DNA of 64,000 nt, from NCBI RefSeq assembly GCF_000308435.1, contig NZ_BAFR01000189.1, positions 62,001-126,000 on the forward strand. Reading direction: 5' to 3'. The notes under the pieces were generated by a model. That model was given only the letters and a program-made list of their open reading frames with translations, was not told the DNA's origin and did no database searches. Shown here in pieces: positions 24,034 to 32,769 of this stretch. Source of the stretch: Nocardia araoensis NBRC 100135 (GTDB lineage: Bacteria > Actinomycetota > Actinomycetes > Mycobacteriales > Mycobacteriaceae). The first letter of the stretch is position 1. Each line of letters opens with the position of its first letter. The translations under genes were made by a program, and so were the position numbers.

Positions 24034-25496
24034 CATCCGACAGAATCGAGCACACCCCCGTCGCGATCGTCGGCGCGGGACTGGGCGGCATCGGCCTGGC
24101 GATCAAACTGCGCGAGGCGGGATTCGACGATCTGGTCGTCCTCGAACGCGCCGACGATCTCGGCGGCACCTGGCGGGCCAACACCTATCCCGGTTGCGCC
24201 TGCGATGTGCCGTCCCACCTCTACAGCTATTCCTTCGCGCCCAATCCGGATTGGTCGCGCACCTATGGGCGGCAGCAGGAAATCCTCGACTACATCCGCT
24301 CGGTGGCCGTCGAGCACGATGTCGTCCGGCACATCCGGTTCGGCGCCGAACTACTCGACGCCCGGTGGGACGAGCAGCGTTCGCTGTGGCGGATCGAAAC
24401 CTCGCGCGGCGCGCTCACCGCGGACTTCCTGCTTTCGGCCGCAGGGCTTTTCGCCGAAGCGAAGTACCCGCGGCTACCCGGCATCGACTCCTTCGCGGGC
24501 ACGTCGTTCCACTCGCTGCACTGGAACCACGACCACGATCCGACCGGCGAGCGGGTCGCGGTGATCGGTACCGGCGCGTCGGCGGTGCAGTTCGTGCCGG
24601 AGATCCAGCCGAAGGTGGCCCGACTGCTGCTGTTCCAGCGATCGGCCCCCTGGATCGTCCCGCGCATGGATCGCCGCACTCTCGAACTCGAGCGGCGGCT
24701 GCTGCGCCGTATCCCGCTGGCGCAACGCGCGATCCGCGGCGGGTTCTACGCGGCGATCGAGACGTTCGGGCTCATCTCACTGGTCGATCAGCGCTTCCGG
24801 CATCCGTACGAAGCGCTGGGCCGATTGCACTTGCTGCGGCAGGTCCGCGACCGGGACCTGCGCAAGAAGCTCACCCCCGACTACGTCATCGGCTGCAAAC
24901 GAGCCATCTTCTCCGACACCTATCTACCGGCGCTCGACCAGCCGAACGTCGACGTGGTCACCCAGCCCATCGCCGAGATCCGGCCGCACTCGATCCTGCT
25001 GCGCGACGGCAGCGAGCATGCGGTGGACACCATCATCTTCGGCACCGGCTTCACCTCGATCCCCACCGCCTACGAGCGCTACGTCGGGCGCGACGGGCGA
25101 ACGCTGGCACAGCTCTACCGTGAGCGACCGCAGAGCTATCTCGGTGTCGCGGTGTCCGGGTTCCCGAATTTCTTCTGCACGCTCGGTCCCTTCGGCGCCG
25201 CAGGCAACCAGTCCGCGATCTACATGATCGAATCCCAGATCGCCTACATCGTCGACGCCCTGCGCAACGCGCGCTCCCGCGGAACGCGCCGGATCGAGGT
25301 ACGACCGGAAGCGCAGGCCGACTTCGTCGCGGAGATGGCCCGCCGTAGTTCGTCGACAGTGTGGCTCACGGGCGGATGCCAGAGCTACTACCAGACGCCG
25401 GACGGGCTCAACGCCGGTCTCTACCCGAACTGGAGCTTCGAATACCGGCAGCGCACCAGCCGATTCGACACCGGAGCCTACGAGGTGACCGCGTGA
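24030..25496 (+). CDS. Baeyer-Villiger-type flavin monooxygenase (MymA-like)
   Basis: A 488-residue class B flavin monooxygenase. FAD motif GAGLGGIG, NADPH motif GTGASAVQ and the BVMO signature FAGTSFHSLHW are present, together with NTYPGCACDVPSHLYSYSF. It is about the length of mycobacterial MymA (495), a monooxygenase in a lipid operon with SDR and FadD genes, and the gene company is similar here. The GTG start overlaps the aldehyde dehydrogenase stop (GTGA) and has GGAAGGAAG upstream. It is a paralogue of the enzyme at 17667. Confidence 0.88.
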   Translation: MTSDRIEHTPVAIVGAGLGGIGLAIKLREAGFDDLVVLERADDLGGTWRANTYPGCACDVPSHLYSYSFAPNPDWSRTYGRQQEILDYIRSVAVEHDVVRHIRFGAELLDARWDEQRSLWRIETSRGALTADFLLSAAGLFAEAKYPRLPGIDSFAGTSFHSLHWNHDHDPTGERVAVIGTGASAVQFVPEIQPKVARLLLFQRSAPWIVPRMDRRTLELERRLLRRIPLAQRAIRGGFYAAIETFGLISLVDQRFRHPYEALGRLHLLRQVRDRDLRKKLTPDYVIGCKRAIFSDTYLPALDQPNVDVVTQPIAEIRPHSILLRDGSEHAVDTIIFGTGFTSIPTAYERYVGRDGRTLAQLYRERPQSYLGVAVSGFPNFFCTLGPFGAAGNQSAIYMIESQIAYIVDALRNARSRGTRRIEVRPEAQADFVAEMARRSSSTVWLTGGCQSYYQTPDGLNAGLYPNWSFEYRQRTSRFDTGAYEVTA

Positions 25497-26470
25497 TCGG
25501 CGACATACTCCGGATCGGCCGGGGGCGGCGTGGTCTTTCGGTCGCGGGCCGCGTCGTGCTGATCACCGGCGCGGGCCGCGGCATCGGCCGCGAACTCGCG
25601 GGGCTGCTGCACCGCGAGCAGGCCTCGATCGTCCTGGTCGACCTCGATCGAGACGCTGTCGACGCGGCGGCCACGGCACTGGGCGACGGAACTCTCGCGA
25701 TCGCCGCCGACGTCGCCGACCGCTCCGCGATGCGGACGGTCGTCGACCGGGCCGTCGATCATTTCGGCCGCTTGGACGTGGTGGTGGCCAACGCGGGCGT
25801 GGTGCCCCGGCCGGCGACGGTGCGCACGCTCGACGGGCCGGACTTCGACCGGGTGATGGACATCAACCTCACCGGCGTGTTCAACACCGTGCGCCCTGCG
25901 CTCGACCACGTCGTCGCCGCCGGAGGTCATGTGGTCGTGGTGTCGTCGTGCGCGGCGTTCGCGCCCGGCATGGCGGGGGCCCCGTACATGATCAGCAAGG
26001 CCGCGGTCGAACAGCTGGGGCGGGCGCTGCGCGTGGAATTGGCGCCTTTCGGCGCTTCGGCGGGCATCGCCTATTTCGGCATCGTCGAGACCCGCATGAC
26101 GCACGACACCCTCGATCACGACGAACTCGGACGTGAACTGGACGATCTGCTGCCGTGGCCGTTGAACGTGCGCATCTCGGCGGCACAAGCGGCCGAGACC
26201 ATCGCGGACGGAATCGAGCGGCGGGCTGCGCGCACCATCGCACCCGCGGGGTGGGAGCCCTACGCGCTGCTGCGCGGGGCGGTCAACGTCGTGCTCGACA
26301 GCGCGCTCGCTCGCGACAGCCGCGTGCACGACCTGTTGCGCAGAGTCGAAGCGCGCACGACACCATCACCGTACGCAGGCGACGACGGCTCGCGTTCGCC
26401 CACCGCACCTCCACTCAGCACGGTCCGGCCGCAGCATGCGCCATCCGACCCGAAGGAATCCATCCCGTGA
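25493..26470 (+). CDS. SDR family oxidoreductase
   Basis: A 325-residue SDR with TGAGRGIGRELA, Asp after strand two (VLVDLD, NAD preference), and the catalytic Ser and Tyr/Lys motif YMISK. A short basic leader (ILRIGRGRRGLS) precedes the fold, and a proline-rich tail of about 40 residues follows it. The GTG start overlaps the monooxygenase stop. It probably interconverts an alcohol and ketone in the same pathway. Confidence 0.85.
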   Translation: MIGDILRIGRGRRGLSVAGRVVLITGAGRGIGRELAGLLHREQASIVLVDLDRDAVDAAATALGDGTLAIAADVADRSAMRTVVDRAVDHFGRLDVVVANAGVVPRPATVRTLDGPDFDRVMDINLTGVFNTVRPALDHVVAAGGHVVVVSSCAAFAPGMAGAPYMISKAAVEQLGRALRVELAPFGASAGIAYFGIVETRMTHDTLDHDELGRELDDLLPWPLNVRISAAQAAETIADGIERRAARTIAPAGWEPYALLRGAVNVVLDSALARDSRVHDLLRRVEARTTPSPYAGDDGSRSPTAPPLSTVRPQHAPSDPKESIP

Positions 26471-28296
26471 GCACTCCACGCTTCGACACACTGCCCGCCG
26501 CCTTCCAGCACAACGCGGCGGTCGATCCGGACGCCATCGCGCTGCGCACTCCCGGCGACGCCGCCACCCTCACCTGGCGCGAGTACGCGACGCGGGTCCG
26601 GCTGATCGCCGCAGGACTGGCGGGACTGGGGGTCCGGCGCGGCGACACCGTGGCCCTGATGATGTCCAACCGCATCGAGTTCTATCCACTCGAGGTCGCA
26701 GCGCAGCACCTCGGCGCCACCAGTTTCTCGGTGTACAACACCGCGTCCCCGGAGCAGATCGCGTACGTCCTCGGCAATGCCGGTGTGCGCCTGCTGATCT
26801 GCGAGCCCGGCTATGTCGAACAGGTCCGCGCGAGCGGCGCCGCGCTCGACCACATCGTCTGTGTCGACGAAGCGCCGGAGGGCACCTTGTCGGTCGCCGA
26901 CGTCATCGCCGCCGGAGCGGACGACTTCGACTTCGACGCCGCGTGGGGCGCGGTCCGGCCCCATGACGTCGCCACGCTGATCTACACGTCGGGCACCACC
27001 GGAGCCCCCAAAGGGGTGGAGACCACACACGCGAACCTGATGTTCGAGTGCTACGCCGTCGACGAGGTGCTGGGAATCCGCTTCGGTGACACCATCACCT
27101 CCTACATGCCGACCGCGCACATCGCCGACCGGCTCACCGCGCTCTATTTCCAGGAAGTCTTCGGTACCCAGGTGACCTGTGTCGACGACCCGACCCGGAT
27201 CGGCGCCGCTCTGGCCGACCTGCACCCCACGATCTGGGGCGCCGTTCCGCGGGTATGGGAAAAGCTCAAAGCGGGAATCGAATTCGCGGTCGCCAACGAA
27301 CCCGACGAGCAGCGCAAGGCCGCATTGCAGTGGGCGTTGACGGTGGCCGCCCAGCGCAGCGCGCATCAATCGAACGGAGAGCCGGTCCCCGAATCCGTCA
27401 CCGCCGAGTGGGCGCGCGCCGACCGGCTCGTCCTGTCCGGGCTGCGCGCGAAACTCGGTCTCGACCGCGTGCGCTGGGCGATGTCCGGCGCGGCCCCCAT
27501 CCCGGCCGAAACGCTCGGATTCTTCGCAGGCCTCGGGATCCCGATCGCCGAGATCTGGGGCATGTCCGAACTCACCTGTATCTGCAGCGTCAGCCACCCC
27601 GACGACGCCAGGCTCGGCACCGTGGGCAAACTGCTGCCGGGCATGCGGGCCAGGATCGCCGACGACGGTGAATTCCACGTTCGCGGCCCGCTGGTGATGA
27701 AGGGCTATCGCGGCGAGCCCGGCAAGACCGCCGATGCCGTCGACTCCGAGGGCTGGCTGAGCACCGGCGATGTGATCACCGTGGACGACGACGGATATCT
27801 CCGGGTGGTGGACCGCAAGAAGGAGCTGATCATCAACTCCGCGGGGAAGAACATGTCGCCGACCAACATCGAGAACGCGATCAAGGCGGCGACACCGCTG
27901 ATCGGGGCCATCGCCGTGATCGGCGACGGTCGGCCCTACAACACCGCACTGGTCGTCCTCGACGCCGAAACCGCCGGGCCGTACGCCGCGCGCCACCGAT
28001 TGCCGGACTCCTCGGCGGCGGCCTTGTCGGCCGACTCCGGCGTCATCGAACAGATCGCGGCGGGCATCGCCGCGGGCAACACTCGACTTTCCCGGGTGGA
28101 ACAAGTCAAGCGGTTCCGTCTCTTGCCCACCTTCTGGGAGGCGGGCGGCGACGAAGTCACCCTCACCATGAAACTGAAGCGCCGGGTGATCGCCGAGAAG
28201 TACGCCGCCGAAATCGCCGAGCTCTACGACCCCGAGCTCCGCCCCGATGTCCACGAACCCGGCGCGACTGTCGCCACCACGGTGACCACCGGGTGA
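26467..28296 (+). CDS. Long-chain acyl-CoA ligase (FadD15-like)
   Basis: A 609-residue AMP-forming ligase of the long-chain FadD15 type. It has YTSGTTGAPKGVETTH, SYMPTAHIADRLTALYF, WGMSELTCICS and VDRKKELIINSAGKNMSPTN, and ends with a lysine-rich TLTMKLKRRVI. It converts a fatty acid to acyl-CoA through an acyl-adenylate. GTGA overlap with the SDR stop and GAAGGAA upstream fix the start. As the last gene of the operon it would activate the acid made by the aldehyde dehydrogenase or liberated after Baeyer-Villiger cleavage. Confidence 0.9.
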   Translation: MSTPRFDTLPAAFQHNAAVDPDAIALRTPGDAATLTWREYATRVRLIAAGLAGLGVRRGDTVALMMSNRIEFYPLEVAAQHLGATSFSVYNTASPEQIAYVLGNAGVRLLICEPGYVEQVRASGAALDHIVCVDEAPEGTLSVADVIAAGADDFDFDAAWGAVRPHDVATLIYTSGTTGAPKGVETTHANLMFECYAVDEVLGIRFGDTITSYMPTAHIADRLTALYFQEVFGTQVTCVDDPTRIGAALADLHPTIWGAVPRVWEKLKAGIEFAVANEPDEQRKAALQWALTVAAQRSAHQSNGEPVPESVTAEWARADRLVLSGLRAKLGLDRVRWAMSGAAPIPAETLGFFAGLGIPIAEIWGMSELTCICSVSHPDDARLGTVGKLLPGMRARIADDGEFHVRGPLVMKGYRGEPGKTADAVDSEGWLSTGDVITVDDDGYLRVVDRKKELIINSAGKNMSPTNIENAIKAATPLIGAIAVIGDGRPYNTALVVLDAETAGPYAARHRLPDSSAAALSADSGVIEQIAAGIAAGNTRLSRVEQVKRFRLLPTFWEAGGDEVTLTMKLKRRVIAEKYAAEIAELYDPELRPDVHEPGATVATTVTTG

Positions 28297-28311
28297 GCGA
28301 ACCGCCGACGC

Positions 28312-28884
28312 TCAGCGCTCCTTGACCCAGTACATTCCGCGACCGGACTCGGCGGGCGCACGCTTCTCGCGTGGCTCGATCCGGTCCAAGCGGTAGCCGA
28401 GCCGCCGGGCCACCGCGGCGCTTCGGACATTCGCCTCGTCACAATGGATCTCGACCCGGTCGACGCCCGGCAGTGCCAAGGCGATGCGGGTCAAGGCAGC
28501 TGCGCTGCGGGTGATCACGCCTCGCCCGCTGTGCGCGGTGTGACACCAGTAGCCGATCTCCACAGCACGCGAGCCGAGGCGGTCGTGCAGGCCGATCGCA
28601 CCGAGCACGCTGCCGTCGGCGTCGAAGATGCCGAAGTTCCAACTGCCCGCGGCGCTGGGCCAGCTCTCGTCCGTCTCCCGGCCGAACGCACGTTGACTCT
28701 CCAGCGTCGCCGGTTCGGCGAGCCAATCCATCCAAGGGTGGATCTCGTCGAACGAGGCGTTGATCGCCTCGAGTCGCGGCCGCACATCCTCCGGCAGCCA
28801 CCGCCGCAACAGCAGTTCTTCCAGTTCTATCCGCTCCGGTGGCCCGACGCCCGGTGCGAGCGCCGAGCATGGTTCGACGTCCAT
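28312..28884 (-). CDS. GNAT family N-acetyltransferase (RimJ/RimL-like)
   Basis: A 190-residue acetyltransferase of the RimJ/RimL type. The acetyl-CoA-binding loop is in the segment IGYWCHTAHSGRGVITRSAA, followed by LGYRLDRIEPREKR near the C-terminus, as in ribosomal-protein or antibiotic acetyltransferases. The start is uncertain: I use the ATG at 28884, while a TTG at 28920 would add 12 residues. It is convergent with the acyl-CoA ligase, with only 15 bp between stops. The substrate cannot be inferred. Confidence 0.82.
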   Translation of the reverse strand: MDVEPCSALAPGVGPPERIELEELLLRRWLPEDVRPRLEAINASFDEIHPWMDWLAEPATLESQRAFGRETDESWPSAAGSWNFGIFDADGSVLGAIGLHDRLGSRAVEIGYWCHTAHSGRGVITRSAAALTRIALALPGVDRVEIHCDEANVRSAAVARRLGYRLDRIEPREKRAPAESGRGMYWVKER

Positions 28885-28996
28885 ATCGATATCGTCGTTG
28901 CTCCACGCGCCGCCGTGCAAAGCAATTTCGCACGCACGCGACCGGGCCGCGCCGGGTGGCTGCCGCGCGGCGCGGCGGCCGGGCGGCGCCGATGTC

Positions 28997-29290
28997 TCAG
29001 GCGCCCCGGAGGCGGACTTCGGCGTCCAACTCGGCGGCGGCCTCGGCCAGCGCGGTCCCGTCCGGGTCGGCTCCCACCCGATCGGTCAGTTCGGCGCGCG
29101 ACAGGATGAGCATTCCGCGCGGTTCGGATCCGGAACCGCGTTCGACCTTGATCTGTCCTTCTTCCAGGACCAAGCGTGCGTCCGGCTCTTCGGTGGCGAG
29201 CAACCGACTCAGGTCGTCCTGGGTCACGCGACCGAAATGATGAGCGCTGCTCGGCGTCGAGTCTGCTGCGTGCGTGTTCTCGGCATCCAT
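28997..29290 (-). CDS. Hypothetical small acidic protein
   Basis: A 97-residue protein with a C-terminal half of regular secondary structure (RVTQDDLSRLLATEEPDARL, RGMLILSRAEL). It looks like a small soluble regulator or unassigned domain. No family is recognised. It is codirectional with the flavoprotein upstream at 29395, and may be cotranscribed with that cluster. The start is taken as the ATG that gives a sensible N-terminus; no strong ribosome site is seen. Confidence 0.55.
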   Translation of the reverse strand: MDAENTHAADSTPSSAHHFGRVTQDDLSRLLATEEPDARLVLEEGQIKVERGSGSEPRGMLILSRAELTDRVGADPDGTALAEAAAELDAEVRLRGA

Positions 29291-29394
29291 GGTGACCGAA
29301 TGCCCTGGTGATCTCACGGGAAACCGGCTGGTCGCCAGGGACCAGCCGGCGGCGCCGCCCGCGCCCGCGTCAGGCGAGGGCGACGGCGGCCCCG

Positions 29395-30822
29395 CTACAA
29401 CGGCTCTTTCCGTCCCATGCGCCGAAGAGCCCGCTGCGCCGCATTGACGCCGCACATGCCGTGTGCCCCTGGGCCCGGCGGTGTGGCCGCCGAGCAGAGG
29501 TAGTGACCCGGCACGCCGACGTCGTAGGGCTGCAGAGTCCGGCGCGGACCGAACAGCAACTGCGGAATGTCCTTCGCGCCGGTCATGATGTTGCCGCCCA
29601 CGAAATTGGGGTTGTACTCGGCGAATCCCACCGCGCTGCGCACGCTCGTTCCGACTATGCGGTCGCGAAAACCCGGAGCGAAGCGTTCTATCTGGGCGGT
29701 GATCTCCGCCGTGGCATCGCCGGGATAGCCGTAGGGGACGTGGGCGTATGCCCAGATCGGATGGATGTCGCCGGCCGAACGTTGCGGATCGGCGAGGTAC
29801 TGCTGGCCCACCAGTACGAAAGGTCGCTCGGGCATCCGGCCACGATGGATCTCGCGTTCGGTGGCGGCGATCTCGGCGAAGGTGCCGCCGAGATGCACCG
29901 TCCCCGCCCGGCGCGCCGCCGCCGCGGTCCACGGCACGCCGCCGTGCACCGCGAAGTCCACTTTGCAGGCGCCCGGTCCGTAACGGAACCTTCGGTATGC
30001 CTTCCGGATTCGCAGCGGCAGGCGATCGCCGAGGATGTCCGCGACCGCGGTCGGCGCCAGGTCCCATATGGTCAGCTCCGTCGGCGGCAGATCGGACACC
30101 GATCGCACCCGGACACCCGTTTCGATCTTCCCGCCGAGGTCGCCTAGTGCCGCCGCCATGGCGTCGGTGATCCGTTGCGATCCACCCGCGGCGACCGCCC
30201 AACCGTAGGCGTGGCCCGCGGTGAGGATGCCCAGGCCGATACTCGCGCTGAGCGGCCGGTGCAGCGGATGGAAGGCATGAGCGGCGACGCCGCCGAACAA
30301 TCCCCTCGCCTGCTCGGTGCGGAACAGTCCGGCGAGCAGCGTGGCCGGGGCCACGGCGGGAACGCCGAAGCGGGCCAGCCGCAACGGGTGGCGCGGCAGG
30401 CGCAGCAGTGGCCGCATGATGTCGGCGCTGGTCCGGTCGTACCCCGCCGCCGTCCGCTCGAACAACAGCCGCCACACCCGGCCGTCGCCGCCGAGTCCGG
30501 CCGCGGTCTGCGCGACCGAGCGCAGCAGGACGCCCGCGGTGCCGTCGTCGAGCGGATGAGCGCAGTCGATCTCCGGCCAGGCCCAGGACAATCCGTAGCG
30601 CTCCAGGTCGAGACCGCGCAGGAACGGAGAGCCGACCGCCATCGGATGGATGGCCGAGCAGTGGTCGTGCAGCAGGCCGGGCACGATCGCCTCGCCGGTG
30701 CGGGTGCCGCCCCCGATCTCCTCGGCGGCCTCCAGCACCGTGACGTCCACTCCCGCGCGGGCCAAGGTGATGGCCGCGGCCAACCCGTTGGGGCCGCTGC
30801 CGACCACGACTGCGCTGCTCAT
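29395..30822 (-). CDS. NAD(P)/FAD-dependent oxidoreductase (phytoene desaturase-like)
   Basis: A 475-residue flavoprotein of the carotenoid desaturase/isomerase type. The FAD motif VVVGSGPNGLAAAITLARAG opens the protein, with EEIGGGTRT after it, and the family C-terminal dinucleotide segment contains SAATPPGPGAHGMCGVNAA. Members desaturate or isomerise polyenes or act on other hydrophobic substrates. GGAGAG precedes the ATG. No carotenoid genes are nearby; instead it follows DUF3556 and an acyl-CoA ligase, so a lipid or quinone-like substrate is possible. Confidence 0.85.
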   Translation of the reverse strand: MSSAVVVGSGPNGLAAAITLARAGVDVTVLEAAEEIGGGTRTGEAIVPGLLHDHCSAIHPMAVGSPFLRGLDLERYGLSWAWPEIDCAHPLDDGTAGVLLRSVAQTAAGLGGDGRVWRLLFERTAAGYDRTSADIMRPLLRLPRHPLRLARFGVPAVAPATLLAGLFRTEQARGLFGGVAAHAFHPLHRPLSASIGLGILTAGHAYGWAVAAGGSQRITDAMAAALGDLGGKIETGVRVRSVSDLPPTELTIWDLAPTAVADILGDRLPLRIRKAYRRFRYGPGACKVDFAVHGGVPWTAAAARRAGTVHLGGTFAEIAATEREIHRGRMPERPFVLVGQQYLADPQRSAGDIHPIWAYAHVPYGYPGDATAEITAQIERFAPGFRDRIVGTSVRSAVGFAEYNPNFVGGNIMTGAKDIPQLLFGPRRTLQPYDVGVPGHYLCSAATPPGPGAHGMCGVNAAQRALRRMGRKEPL

Positions 30823-30850
30823 GTCGCTCTCCGTCCCTGGTGGCCTGCGC

Positions 30851-32671
30851 TCAACCGACCGTCTGCGGCACGAGTGCCCGGGTCGATCCGACCGGAGGCA
30901 CCGGCACCGTGTAACCAGCGCGCCGCCAGGTCACCTCGTGCGGGATCGGGCCGTCGGGCAGCCACGGCTGCGCCTCGACCGCGTCGCGCACCCGCCAGGT
31001 GCCGCGTTCGACGACGCCGAGCGCCGCGTCGATCACCTGGTACTCCTGGACCCCGCGATGGATCGCCTGGGATTCCACCCACACCACGATCCATTCTCCC
31101 GGAGCGAATCCCACCCGGGACTGCACGGCCTCGATCAGATCCAGATTGTGCAGGTGACCATCGCCGAAGTTGAAGCCGATCAGCGAATTGCAGCCGAATT
31201 CCGCTTCCCGCACGGTCCAGCGATCGATGTCGGGAATGTGGTCGTACAGCAAGGAGAACAGGCCGCGTCCTTGACTGTGCATCGAGCGCCACGCGATCGT
31301 CTGCTGCATGGTGATCTCCGCGACCGCGGGCGGGTAGCCCATGGCCCGCAGCTGGTCGATCTGGTTCCGGGTGGGCCGATGCGCGATGGTGTTCAGCTTC
31401 TCCTCCGCCCCGGGCGCGAAGGCCCACAGCGCCGACGCCCAGTTCCCGGCGTACTGGCGCATCGACGGCAGGAACGACACCAGATCAGGGCGCAGGTTCC
31501 CGAGGATCGGGAAGAACGCCAGCGCCGCCACGATCGCCACGGCCAGCCACGGCGAGGAGATATCGGTCACGCCGTAGCCGCCGCCGTTGGGGAAGCCCAA
31601 GAACAGGAAGACGGTCAGGTAGGCGAACAGCACATTCCACTCCAACGGCACCGCCAGTGGGAACGTCGAGGTGATGAACGCGTGGAACACCACCATCAGC
31701 ACCACTCCGGCCAGCGTCAGCCAGTGGTTCGTGGAGAACAGCAGCACCAGCGGTGTCACGATCTCGACGGTCGTGCCGCCGACGTGAGCCATGAACGAGG
31801 CGACCTTCGACGGCCGGATGTCGCGCGGGAAGTCACGGTAGTGCAACCGCTTGATCCACTTCGCGGGCACGCCCGGGCTGTTGGAGATCATCGGCGGCAC
31901 CACATTGCCGAAATGACGCCCGAACTTGGACACGCCCGCTCCGATCCACACCGCGCAGATCAGCAACTTGGCGGCGATGATCATGTCGACGAACGGCAGC
32001 ACCGTGAAGAACACCAGTGCGGGCAGATACTGCTCACCGCGTGCGGTCAAGAAGATCGTCTTGTCCCGCAAGCCGCACAGCACGTACAGCACGATCGGAG
32101 CGATGAGCAGCGCCGGATTCACCAAGCCGGAGGTGTTGTCCGGCAGGACCGCGCTCAGTGCGGCGCTCGGCACGCCGGGCAGCACGATCGCCGCCAGCAA
32201 GGTGCCCAGGAACGCCAGGTACAGCAGTACGTCGACGACCGTGCGGGTATCACCGCCGGTGAACGGCACCCGTCGCCACGGCCGCAGGCGAATCGTGCCT
32301 GGCCGGGCGTAGAACAGGATTCCGCCGGTCATCGGCTTGAACTTCCCCGCGAGCGGCCCCCAGGACCCGGCGATGCCGAGCGCCTCGATCAAGACGGTCC
32401 ACAACACCAGCTTCTGATAGACGATCGGCTCGTTCCACCACGCCGCGACATCCCAGAACGGGCCGACGCCGGAAGTCCAGGTCGCGACGGCGACGCCGCC
32501 CAGCGCCGAGACGAGCAGGACCTTGAGCAGATAGATCGTGTGGATCATTTTCGGCGAACCGAAGCCGTATTCCACCCAGTGCAGAGCCAGCGTTCTCATC
32601 CGCTCCCGCAACGGCAGGTCGAGGAATGTCGTCACGTCGACGGGCGGGAAATCCGCTGTTTTGAATCCCAT
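30851..32671 (-). CDS. DUF3556 family membrane protein
   Basis: A 606-residue protein with many hydrophobic spans between residues about 40 and 400 (for example VLLYLAFLGTLLAAIVLPGV and LTLAGVVLMVVFHAFI), then a soluble C-terminal domain of about 190 residues. It fits the DUF3556 family of mycolate-type actinobacteria, whose function is unknown. His/Asp-rich motifs in the first half (FGRHFGNVVPPM, LHYRDFPRDIRPSK) suggest a lipid-modifying enzyme. It lies between the acyl-CoA ligase and the desaturase-like flavoprotein in one leftward operon. Confidence 0.85.
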   Translation of the reverse strand: MGFKTADFPPVDVTTFLDLPLRERMRTLALHWVEYGFGSPKMIHTIYLLKVLLVSALGGVAVATWTSGVGPFWDVAAWWNEPIVYQKLVLWTVLIEALGIAGSWGPLAGKFKPMTGGILFYARPGTIRLRPWRRVPFTGGDTRTVVDVLLYLAFLGTLLAAIVLPGVPSAALSAVLPDNTSGLVNPALLIAPIVLYVLCGLRDKTIFLTARGEQYLPALVFFTVLPFVDMIIAAKLLICAVWIGAGVSKFGRHFGNVVPPMISNSPGVPAKWIKRLHYRDFPRDIRPSKVASFMAHVGGTTVEIVTPLVLLFSTNHWLTLAGVVLMVVFHAFITSTFPLAVPLEWNVLFAYLTVFLFLGFPNGGGYGVTDISSPWLAVAIVAALAFFPILGNLRPDLVSFLPSMRQYAGNWASALWAFAPGAEEKLNTIAHRPTRNQIDQLRAMGYPPAVAEITMQQTIAWRSMHSQGRGLFSLLYDHIPDIDRWTVREAEFGCNSLIGFNFGDGHLHNLDLIEAVQSRVGFAPGEWIVVWVESQAIHRGVQEYQVIDAALGVVERGTWRVRDAVEAQPWLPDGPIPHEVTWRRAGYTVPVPPVGSTRALVPQTVG

Positions 32672-32769
32672 TGTTCGGACCTTTCTTATCCGATGAATCG
32701 AGCGCGTGCGAGAACCCGGACGAATCGGGTTCGATCATGCGGTTTCCGCTCGTCCCGAGCGGACTGTTT

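Noticed and set aside
26260..28254. A 664-codon open frame antisense to the FadD15-like ligase
   Set aside because: It mirrors the third-position G/C bias of the real gene, its composition (Gly/Arg/Asp/Val/His-rich) is that of a shadow frame, and it has no recognisable motif.
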